This document shows positions 26,214 to 33,070 of a DNA stretch of 33,070 bases, piece by piece. Source of the DNA: Gemmatales bacterium. GTDB lineage: Bacteria; Planctomycetota; Planctomycetia; Gemmatales; HRBIN36. Location of the stretch: the NCBI GenBank assembly GCA_025056555.1, contig JANWVZ010000023.1, positions 1 to 33,070 on the forward strand, in the 5' to 3' direction. The first letter of the stretch is position 1; every line of letters starts with the position of its first letter. The translations under genes were made by a program, and so were the position numbers. The notes beneath the pieces are model-generated. The model had not been told where the DNA came from. It saw nothing but the letters and a program-made list of their open reading frames with translations, and did not search any database.

Positions 26214-26324
26214 GGTGTCAAACCGGTTTGGTCGTGGTCTCAGGAGAAAGCCCGCGAACCCATAGTGTAGTCTCGGTTTCCGAGCGTGGTGTCAAACCGG
26301 TTTGGTCGTGGTCTCAGGAGAAAG
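26214..26324. repeat. perfect 37-nt direct repeat with 37-nt spacer
   Basis: 26214-26250 and 26288-26324 are identical over 37 nt. They are separated by a 37-nt spacer (26251-26287) of different sequence, a 74-nt period. Each copy contains the 12-bp palindrome CAAACCGGTTTG. The geometry is that of one CRISPR spacer unit, but there are only two copies and no cas gene in the window. A degenerate relative may occur at 26397-26433 (shared GTCGTGG and a GAAAG end). The segment after the second copy partly resembles the spacer (shared CGAGCGTG), which favours a tandem-duplication origin. Confidence 0.75.
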
Positions 26325-26460
26325 GCAGCGCTCCCGGTGGGCGTAGCCGCAGCTGCGAGCGTGCGGAGCAGGATAGGCATTCGCCCCGCGAGCCACGGTG
26401 GGCGATGGTGGCAGTCGTGGCCGCAGCGGAAAGTGGCTGGCCTATGATGGCGCATGGCTA

Positions 26461-26563
26461 TCAGCGCTCGAGGTGGGGAGACGCCCAGTGCCTTAGGCTA
26501 CTCCCGCCCGAACACCAAATCCTGGCTCAGTGCTCGGCGTGGCAAGACGCCCAGTTACTGAGG
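26461..26563. repeat. imperfect 37-nt direct repeat, 66-nt period
   Basis: 26461-26497 and 26527-26563 match at 29 of 37 positions, sharing AGACGCCCAGT, with a 29-nt spacer. The sequence is unrelated to the perfect 37-nt repeat upstream. It lies 230-330 nt upstream of the large propeller-protein gene. Confidence 0.55.
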
Positions 26564-26626
26564 GGGAGGATATTCGTCTTAAGAAGGGATACTGTCTATC
26601 GGGCGGTGGAGAGCCGAGTGCCGCTC

Positions 26627-26670
26627 AGGCCTCCGCAATGGCCGGGTCTTTTGCCATTGAGGGAGTGCCT
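26627..26670 (+). promoter_or_regulatory. strong hairpin in the upstream region of the 1743-residue protein gene
   Basis: AGGC (26627-26630), CTCC (26631-26634) and CAATGGC (26636-26642) pair with GCCATTG (26653-26659), GGAG (26662-26665) and GCCT (26667-26670). That makes about 15 bp with small bulges and a 10-nt loop. It ends 120 nt before ATG 26791. It could be a 5' leader element, an mRNA-stabilising stem or a terminator; there is no T-tract after it. Confidence 0.5.
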
Positions 26671-26790
26671 CTTGCAATTTCGGGTCGAAGCCCGCACAAT
26701 GCTATTGACGTGGGAAGCCCGTTCCGCTCGAGGAAGCAGCCTGGGCAGCGTAAAACGGACAACGGTCGTGTGGTGCAGAGGAGCTCAAGT

Positions 26791-29700
26791 ATGAAACGTC
26801 AGCGAGCCGTGGCGGCGCTACTGACAGGGGTAGGAATAGTAGCGACGTGGTTGGTGATGGAGTTAATGTTGGGCGGAGATTTCTGGAGCCTCGGGGCACT
26901 GGGACAAGTGGGACGCTTGCCGCCGGGCAGCTCGAACGTGCCGACGAAACCAGAAGGCAAGCCCGAACCGGTGCGTTTGCCACGCGATCGTAATGCCGAA
27001 CGCAAGATCACCGAGGCGCAGCGACTGATTAAAGAAAAAGAATGGCGGCAGGCGATCGAACTGTTGCAGGGCATGCTGGACGAAAAGGAAGACCGCTTCA
27101 TGCAGGATAGCCAGGGGCGGTGGGCCAGTGTGCGTTCGGAGGCGAATCGGCTGCTGGCCAGCATGGGCCGCGAAGGTCTGCAACACTATGAACAGTATTA
27201 CGGGGCGCAGGCGAGGGCGTCGCTGCAGCAGGCGCTGCAAAGCGGCGACGTGCACAAGTTGGCGGAAGTCGCGGTGCGCTTCCTGTACACCGAAGCCGGC
27301 GCGGAGGCGTTGGCGGCTCTGGGGACGATGCAGCTGGATCAGGGCAGCGCGATCACCGCGGCGCTGTATTTTGAACGATTGCTCAAGCGCGTGGGCAGCC
27401 TGGCGGAGCTGCCGACCTTGACCCTGGTCAAGGCCGCCTTCGCTTTCGAGCGGGCGGGTCAAACCAGTCTGCGCGACCAGGTGTGGGAGGAACTGAGTCG
27501 GCGGGATTGGCAACGTGATTTGCCCGCGGGCCTGGCACGATTAAGCCCTAAGGAATTGCGCCAGTTGGCCGCCGCCAGTGCTGGGGGGCGTTTCCAACGA
27601 GAACGCTTCGATTGGCCGATCTTCGGCGGCGATCTGCAGCACACCGCCATCAGCGAAGGAACTGCGCCTTTCCTGGAAACCGCCTACGAACTGCCCACTT
27701 ACCGCGACCCGCGCACCCGCACCGAGATCGAGGCAGCGACGCGTGCCCTGGAACGCCGTGGTGTGGTATTGCCCGGCGGGCTGCCGGCCAGCTTCGGCGA
27801 CATGGTGCTCTTCCGCACCAGCCATGGCTTGCAGGCCATTCGCGCATCCACCGGGGAAGTGCTGTGGCGCTCCGCTGAGTATGAGTACAACCTGGATAAT
27901 CTCCTGGCCTCTGGCGGTCGGCCGCCGGAAGTTTACAACCTCATCAATCAATATAAGAATAGCGGACCGCGTGCGTTTGTGTATAACACGTTGCTGGGCA
28001 CGGTCAGCGTGGACAGCGACCGCGCCTACATCGTGGAAGATACGCCCCTGCCGCCGATTGTATTTCGTCGGAACATGCCGGTGTTCATGCCCGGCGGCTT
28101 ACCGCCCAGCATCGGCTCGTCGGCTCATGGGAACAATCTGACGGCCGTATATCTGGACGGCGGACGGTTAGCCTGGTCGCTGGAAGTGGCCAAACTCGGC
28201 GCCAATTCTCCGCTGGCGGATACGTTCTTCCTCGGGCCGCCGTTACCCTTGGGCGGGAAACTCTACATCCTGGCGGAATCGAACGGCGAGATTCGTCTGG
28301 TGTGCCTGGAGCCCAGCACGGGCGCGGTGAACTGGGTGCAACCTCTGTGTTTCGTCGAGCGGCGGGTCCTGGAGGAACCTGAGCGGCGCATGGAAGCGTG
28401 TCATTTAGCCTACAGCGATGGGATACTGGTGTGCCCGACGAATGCCGGGATAGTGTTGGGGGTGGATTTACTGTCGCGGTCGCTGGTGTGGGCGCAGCCC
28501 TACGATTCGCTGCTGACGCGCGTGGACGATCCGAGCAATTTCCCGCGTCAGGTCGCAGTCCGTCAATCGGGCGTCCTGCAACTGATGGAGCCCCGGTGGT
28601 ACTATAGTGCCCCCATGATTGCTCAGGGCAAGGTGGTGTTCACCGCGCCGGACACGAAATACCTCTACTGCCTGAACCTGCAGGACGGCACGAATGCCTG
28701 GGGGCCAATTCCTCAGGAGGCCGGCGATCTGTACGTGGCGGGGATTTATCACGGGCGGGTTGTGGTCGTCAGTCGGGATCGCGTACGGGCGCTCGACCTG
28801 GCCGACGGTAAGCTGGTGTGGCGCGTGAGTGTGCCCATGCCCGCCGGTCGAGGTGTGGCCAATGCCAGCACGTATTTCCTGCCGACCCGTACTGGCGAAG
28901 TGCTGGCCATCAGCCTGCAGGATGGGGCGATTCTGGGCCGCAGCCTGTCCCCCAAGAAGGAACCGCTGGGCAATCTGTTGTTCCATAACGGATACGTTCT
29001 GGTGCAGGGAACGACCAGTCTGGTGGCTTATCCGCAATTGGCGGTTCGCCAAGCGGAAATCGCTCAGACTTTGCAGAAGAATCCCAAGGACCCCTTCGCA
29101 CTGACCGAGCGCGGTGTGTTGCGTCTGCATTGGGGTGAGATTGATAACGCTGTGGCCGATCTCCGTCTGGCGCTCGAGCAAGAGATGCCGTATGAGCTGC
29201 GGCGTCGGGCGCAGCAGAAGCTCTTCGACGCCCTGACCATCCGCCTGTACCGCGACTTCGCCGCCCATGAGCACGACCTGGCCGAATATGAACGGCTGGT
29301 CGCCATACCAGAACCGCCAAACGAAAGCCCCGAAGCACAGACGGCGCGCCTGGCCGAGCAGAGGCAACGGCGCGCGGTGTTCTTATACTTGACCGCGCGG
29401 GGTCGCGAAGCCCAGGGACGATTCCGCGATGCCTTCCAAGCCTACCTGGAGTTCGGCAAATTGGGCAACCATGCTGCCGTGACGTTACCGGGGGATGTGG
29501 GCGGTAACGTCCTGCCGGAGCAGTTGGCCGAGTCCCGCTTATTGGCGCTGCTGGAGCGTCCTATACCGCCGGAGCAGCGGCGTGCCATCCTCGACCTGGT
29601 CGAGCAGGAATGGCAGAATGTGCGAACCTCGGCGAGCCTGGAAGCGTTGCAACGATTTATTCATCTGATGGGCGAGATTGGCGAATCCGGCGTGCAGGCG

Positions 29701-32022
29701 CGCCTGCTCTTGGCCGAGCGCTATGTGAGTGCCGGTAAATTCGCTGATGCTGAGTACACTTTGCTGACTCTGCTCAGTCATCCCGACGAAACCGCTGCCG
29801 CGCGCGGTCTGGAAGCCCTGGCGCAACTCCATGCCCGCAACGGCAACATGGAAACCGCATTGTTCTACTTTACGCGTCTGGCCGAACTCTTCCCGGACAT
29901 CCCCGTGCGCGACGGCAAAACCGGTCGTCAGATTCTCGACGAACTGGCGACAGATAAACGCTTCCTGCCGTTCCTGGACGCCGGGAAACAAACCTGGTTA
30001 CCCAGCCGTCCGGAGATTAGATACCGTATCGAGTCGGGTACCTTCCCGCAAATGGTTGCAATTCGTCTCGATACCAGCGAAGTACGCTGGCCCTCGATGC
30101 AGCGTTACGCCCTGGCTATCGCCATCAATCAGTTTCCCAACCAACTGCGGATTTACGAACGCGGACGTGGCGACGATGCCAGTCAGGTGCTCCGCTCGTT
30201 ACCCCTGGAACACCGAAGCGTCTCGGTGAACATCCATGCCCAGAATTTCTTCCAGGCGACACGGTGCCAGGGGGTGGGAAGCCTGATCTTTTTCACTTGG
30301 GGCAGCCACCTCTATGCGTTGGACTTGAACGAGAAAAAGTTTGCCTGGAAGCGTGATCTGCTGAGCGAAATTATGCAGAATTGGCCGCCCGGCGTTCAGC
30401 CTAACTTGTACTGGGACCCGTCGGTGAACGATTGGACGGTGAATTATCCCGACGGCACCCGCGAACGCCTCTTCACCCAATTCCTGGCGACAACGCACTA
30501 CGTCGCCTACTTCGTGAAGGATCGCGGCCTGATCGTAGCCGAACCGCGCACCGGCAGCGTGCTCTGGGAAAAACGTCTGGCCAGTGCGCCGGCCGAATTG
30601 TTCGGCGATGAACGAGTTATCGGTCTGGTGATACGGGGCGAAGGGGGCTCCGGCCAGCACCAGACGCTGGTCTTTTCGGCGAAAAGCGGCGAAGTACTCA
30701 CGGTGCCCGACTTCCTGCCGGCCTGGCAGCAACGCAAGCACATCCTGGGCCGCTATCTGTTACTATGTGAGGCCCAGCCGAACAACCAGGAAAACTGGCG
30801 GCTTTACGATGTGGTGAGCGGTCGCAATGTCTGGTCGAGGCGTCTGCATAACGTCCTGGGTCAGGCGCAATCCCTGGTGCCCGGAATTCTCGCCCGCCTC
30901 GCGCTGGCTCCGCGCGCAGCCAACGACGACCGCGCCGGTGAACTGGCACCGCATCTGCTCATCCTCGACATGCGGACGGGTCGGACCTTGGCCAGTTGCG
31001 AAATCCCCGAAGGTGCGGTGCTGCAACAGAGCGAATGTTACTTGTTGGCCGACGATTTTCATTGGTATCTGGTCTATAACAAGACCAATCGGGCTTTCGT
31101 CGGAGGCGGAGTCCTGGCGTTCGGCAATGGGCGACAGCTCTTCCCGCAGGGCACGATGATGCGCACCCTGCTGGTCGAGGGGCCACTGCTCGCCTGGGAT
31201 CGTGTTTCAGGGCAGTTGCGCTGGAAGACCGAATTGCCCCTGCAGACACTCATCCTGGAACGCCTGGAAGAGATGCCCCTTCTTTTGTGCGCCAGTTGGC
31301 AGCGTACGCCCCTGGATAACGTCGGCCGTCGGGTTATGGACATCAATCTGGTCCATGCCGTGGATAAGCGCAATGGTAAACTGACGGAATGCGAAACGGC
31401 CATGCGCAGCCAGTTCCATGAACTGTTGGCCGACCGGGTACGAGGTACTGTGGAGCTGCGATCTGGCAATTTCCGTATTGTCTTTGAGGTAGCCGACCCT
31501 CAGGAGACAGCACAAGGCGGAGCCAGCCGTTCCGACGCTTCCGCGGAGCCGGGAGCGCCGCCCGCTCGCCCGGCAGTTCCCAATCCCCCGATTCGCGTGA
31601 TTCAGCCAGCGCCCGCAGTTCCCGTACTGCCTTTACCAATTGCCCCGGCTCAGCCTGTCCCCAAGATCCAGATTCAACCCTTACCCGTCCCCATAGCTCC
31701 ACCGGCCCAGGATGCTCCTGCCCCCGCTGTGCCCAAGATAATCCCGCCGGCGCAGCAAGTTCCGGCCAAAGCAGCGCCGGCCCCACTACCGCCCAAGGCT
31801 CAGCAGGAGGAGCAGGGGGATGCGTTGGAGCAAGAAATTCGCCAGCTGCGGAACAAGCTCCAGGAGATGATCCGCGAATTCAATAACGACGGCCCCGGCA
31901 TTGACCGGGAAAAATTTGAACGCATCCAGGAGCTTATCCAAGAATTGCGCCGTTTGCAGGAAGAGCGTAGTCGGCAGCTTCAGAAAGTGCCACAACACCG
32001 CGCTCCCCAGCGTCCGGAATGA
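26791..32022 (+). CDS. giant membrane-anchored PQQ-like propeller / TPR protein
   Basis: A 1743-residue protein. Residues ~6-29 ('VAALLTGVGIVATWLVMELML') form a signal anchor after a basic start. TPR-like helices at ~65-250 ('AQRLIKEKEWRQAIELLQGM') are followed by a PQQ-like beta-propeller region at ~272-755 ('FDWPIFGGDLQHTAISEG', 'GLQAIRASTGEVLWR', 'RVRALDLADGKLVWRV'). More TPR-like repeats come at ~760-1060, a second propeller-like region at ~1080-1570 ('SHLYALDLNEKKFAWKRD', 'RTGSVLWEKRLAS'), a Pro/Ala-rich linker at ~1585-1670, and a charged coiled coil to the end. Such proteins are common in planctomycetes and likely act as periplasmic scaffolds; no enzyme motif is seen. ATG 26791 is chosen because GAGGAG lies 7 nt upstream and the anchor starts there. 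The frame is open to 26530, but that part crosses a repeat copy and a hairpin. Confidence 0.85.
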   Translation: MKRQRAVAALLTGVGIVATWLVMELMLGGDFWSLGALGQVGRLPPGSSNVPTKPEGKPEPVRLPRDRNAERKITEAQRLIKEKEWRQAIELLQGMLDEKEDRFMQDSQGRWASVRSEANRLLASMGREGLQHYEQYYGAQARASLQQALQSGDVHKLAEVAVRFLYTEAGAEALAALGTMQLDQGSAITAALYFERLLKRVGSLAELPTLTLVKAAFAFERAGQTSLRDQVWEELSRRDWQRDLPAGLARLSPKELRQLAAASAGGRFQRERFDWPIFGGDLQHTAISEGTAPFLETAYELPTYRDPRTRTEIEAATRALERRGVVLPGGLPASFGDMVLFRTSHGLQAIRASTGEVLWRSAEYEYNLDNLLASGGRPPEVYNLINQYKNSGPRAFVYNTLLGTVSVDSDRAYIVEDTPLPPIVFRRNMPVFMPGGLPPSIGSSAHGNNLTAVYLDGGRLAWSLEVAKLGANSPLADTFFLGPPLPLGGKLYILAESNGEIRLVCLEPSTGAVNWVQPLCFVERRVLEEPERRMEACHLAYSDGILVCPTNAGIVLGVDLLSRSLVWAQPYDSLLTRVDDPSNFPRQVAVRQSGVLQLMEPRWYYSAPMIAQGKVVFTAPDTKYLYCLNLQDGTNAWGPIPQEAGDLYVAGIYHGRVVVVSRDRVRALDLADGKLVWRVSVPMPAGRGVANASTYFLPTRTGEVLAISLQDGAILGRSLSPKKEPLGNLLFHNGYVLVQGTTSLVAYPQLAVRQAEIAQTLQKNPKDPFALTERGVLRLHWGEIDNAVADLRLALEQEMPYELRRRAQQKLFDALTIRLYRDFAAHEHDLAEYERLVAIPEPPNESPEAQTARLAEQRQRRAVFLYLTARGREAQGRFRDAFQAYLEFGKLGNHAAVTLPGDVGGNVLPEQLAESRLLALLERPIPPEQRRAILDLVEQEWQNVRTSASLEALQRFIHLMGEIGESGVQARLLLAERYVSAGKFADAEYTLLTLLSHPDETAAARGLEALAQLHARNGNMETALFYFTRLAELFPDIPVRDGKTGRQILDELATDKRFLPFLDAGKQTWLPSRPEIRYRIESGTFPQMVAIRLDTSEVRWPSMQRYALAIAINQFPNQLRIYERGRGDDASQVLRSLPLEHRSVSVNIHAQNFFQATRCQGVGSLIFFTWGSHLYALDLNEKKFAWKRDLLSEIMQNWPPGVQPNLYWDPSVNDWTVNYPDGTRERLFTQFLATTHYVAYFVKDRGLIVAEPRTGSVLWEKRLASAPAELFGDERVIGLVIRGEGGSGQHQTLVFSAKSGEVLTVPDFLPAWQQRKHILGRYLLLCEAQPNNQENWRLYDVVSGRNVWSRRLHNVLGQAQSLVPGILARLALAPRAANDDRAGELAPHLLILDMRTGRTLASCEIPEGAVLQQSECYLLADDFHWYLVYNKTNRAFVGGGVLAFGNGRQLFPQGTMMRTLLVEGPLLAWDRVSGQLRWKTELPLQTLILERLEEMPLLLCASWQRTPLDNVGRRVMDINLVHAVDKRNGKLTECETAMRSQFHELLADRVRGTVELRSGNFRIVFEVADPQETAQGGASRSDASAEPGAPPARPAVPNPPIRVIQPAPAVPVLPLPIAPAQPVPKIQIQPLPVPIAPPAQDAPAPAVPKIIPPAQQVPAKAAPAPLPPKAQQEEQGDALEQEIRQLRNKLQEMIREFNNDGPGIDREKFERIQELIQELRRLQEERSRQLQKVPQHRAPQRPE

Positions 32023-32377
32023 GCCTGCATGCCGACTGCCTGCTTGCCGCGATTTTCGTTTTTCCCCACCGCTTTTTTCCGCGGCGGTTGACGCGCGCTC
32101 CCACCACTGGACGATGTCCTGCGCGGTGCACTTTGGGCGGAACACCCTCTTGACTCAGCGGAGCTGTCCTCTCGCCTCGTGCTGAAGCTGACCCGACAAA
32201 CCGGCCCTGTCATGTCCTCTGCGCAGCCGGGATTACGGGAAGCGAAGGGGTGTGTTGGTTGGTCTTGCCAGAGTGCCCCCCTGACGCGTCGTGAAATGGC
32301 GGTAGCCTCGCCGTCAGTCTAGAATGGCTTCAGGTACGAGGAGGTTGGCGTATGCTGCAGGCTACTGGAGGGTGGGC
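32023..32377. other. intergenic gap before riboflavin synthase; no FMN riboswitch seen
   Basis: About 355 nt. A stem ACCGC...GCGGT around 32077-32099 with an internal T-run may serve as a weak terminator for the large upstream gene. I looked for the conserved FMN-riboswitch segments and did not find them. Nothing else is supported. Confidence 0.4.
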
Positions 32378-32992
32378 ATGTTTACCGGCATCATTCGCCA
32401 CCTGGGAACGGTGCACGACTTACGCGAAACCGGTGTGGGCAAACGCTTAACGGTCAGCCAGGCCCATTTAGCGCGGGCGCTGCAATCGGGGGACAGCCTG
32501 GCCGTCAACGGCGTGTGCCTGACGGTAGTCCAGGTCGAGGAGGAACGTTTGCATTTCGACCTCGGCCCCGAAACTTTGGCACGCACCAACCTCGGACGCC
32601 TGCAGCCCGGCGAGGTCGTGAATCTGGAACCGCCGGTGCGTCTTGGGGACGCGCTGGGCGGCCACTGGGTCCAGGGACACATAGACGGTCTGGCCACGGT
32701 TTCCTCGCGTCAGCATCAGGAACAATTCGACATGCTTTGGCTTAGTGTTTCCCCCGATCTTCTGGCGTACATGGTGCCGAAAGGCTCGATCGCGTTGGAT
32801 GGGGTCAGCCTGACTTTGGTTGAAGTGCTCAGCGACTGCTTCAGCGTCATGCTCATCCCCTACACGCTGGCCCAGACTACTTTGGGCGTTCGCCGTATCG
32901 GCGATGCCGTCAACGTGGAAGTGGACATCCTCAGCAAATACGTCCGCCGCGCGGTGGAGTATCTCCTGCCATCTTTCCTGGCCAGGAAGTAA
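32378..32992 (+). CDS. ribE: riboflavin synthase alpha chain
   Basis: A 204-residue enzyme that dismutates two 6,7-dimethyl-8-ribityllumazine molecules into riboflavin and the pyrimidinedione, the last step of riboflavin synthesis in the cytoplasm. It starts with the family's 'MFTGIIRHLGTV'. The two homologous lumazine-binding domains are seen at ~1-95 ('SGDSLAVNGVCLTVV') and ~96-190 ('GHWVQGHIDGLATV', 'GSIALDGVSLTLVEV', 'YTLAQTTLG'). The C-terminal helix 'LSKYVRRAVEYLL' drives trimerisation. ATG 32378 is chosen because GGAGGG lies 5 nt upstream and the protein then has the standard length; the frame extends to 32324 without similarity. No other rib genes are adjacent. Confidence 0.95.
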   Translation: MFTGIIRHLGTVHDLRETGVGKRLTVSQAHLARALQSGDSLAVNGVCLTVVQVEEERLHFDLGPETLARTNLGRLQPGEVVNLEPPVRLGDALGGHWVQGHIDGLATVSSRQHQEQFDMLWLSVSPDLLAYMVPKGSIALDGVSLTLVEVLSDCFSVMLIPYTLAQTTLGVRRIGDAVNVEVDILSKYVRRAVEYLLPSFLARK

Positions 32993-33070
32993 TTAATCGT
33001 GCTCTACCGACCACACCGTTCGCCGCTTGTCGAAAAAAACGTGTCGGGGAAATTGACCGCCACCTCACTC

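Noticed and set aside
26214-26324. Calling a CRISPR array
   Set aside because: There are only two repeat copies and no cas gene in the window, and the following segment resembles the spacer, so it is listed as a repeat.
26530-26790. In-frame N-terminal extension of the 1743-residue protein
   Set aside because: It runs through a repeat copy and a strong hairpin. A good Shine-Dalgarno and a signal anchor begin at ATG 26791.
32023-32377. FMN riboswitch before riboflavin synthase
   Set aside because: The conserved junction sequences of the FMN aptamer were not found.

Overview
This window looks like a chromosomal segment from a planctomycete, probably of the Gemmata/Thermogemmata branch. The evidence is the 'ESLEDRCVPA' N-terminal motif on a surface protein, the C-terminal part of a PVC-type cytochrome, a DUF1573 protein, a giant PQQ-propeller/TPR protein, and bacterial genes for formylmethanofuran dehydrogenase subunits. 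No tRNA, rRNA, transposase, phage gene or cas gene was seen. Operons are short, the strand changes often, and intergenic gaps are long.

Layout. 2-652: C-terminal end of a PVC-type cytochrome/heme-binding protein, cut by the window edge. 653-1604: gene-poor, with a small CAGAG-type repeat. 1605-3707 (+): GH57 glucanotransferase/amylase. 3852-8343 (-): DUF1573 protein, M16 peptidase and nicotinamidase-like hydrolase, the last two overlapping by 4 nt. 8593-9396 (+): alpha/beta hydrolase. 9752-12934 (+): glnE. 13268-13975 (+): surface protein with a planctomycete N-terminal motif. 13995-16037 (-): fusion of two TIM barrels. 16255-19029 (+): polA. 19026-19397 (-): small secreted protein, convergent with polA.

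19611-24067 is the most distinctive coding block. A DUF2617 gene behind a good sigma70-like promoter is followed 6 nt later by fwdC. An RraA-like gene on the minus strand comes next. Then come fwdD, fwdB (4-nt overlap) and a ribbon-helix-helix protein with four CxxC pairs. FwdB keeps the iron-sulfur cysteines and the putative Mo/W-ligand cysteine, and FwdD supplies the molybdopterin dinucleotide-binding domain. This is the archaeal-type redox-competent arrangement, unlike the cofactor-less FhcB of methylotrophic proteobacteria. No FwdA/FhcA or formyltransferase (Ftr/FhcD) gene lies in the window.

24068-26790 is a 2.7-kb region that is almost free of genes. The one gene I support is a 40-residue, extremely basic AURKAIP1/COX24-type protein with a near-consensus promoter and Shine-Dalgarno, too short for ordinary gene calling. 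Around it are several direct-repeat pairs. Four of them share a 73-74 nt period, including a perfect 37-nt repeat separated by exactly 37 nt. A strong hairpin lies about 120 nt before the next gene.

26791-32022 (+): 1743-residue membrane-anchored protein with TPR-like and two PQQ-like propeller regions, a Pro-rich linker and a C-terminal coiled coil. 32378-32992 (+): riboflavin synthase alpha chain. All functional calls come from reading motifs by eye; no database search was run.
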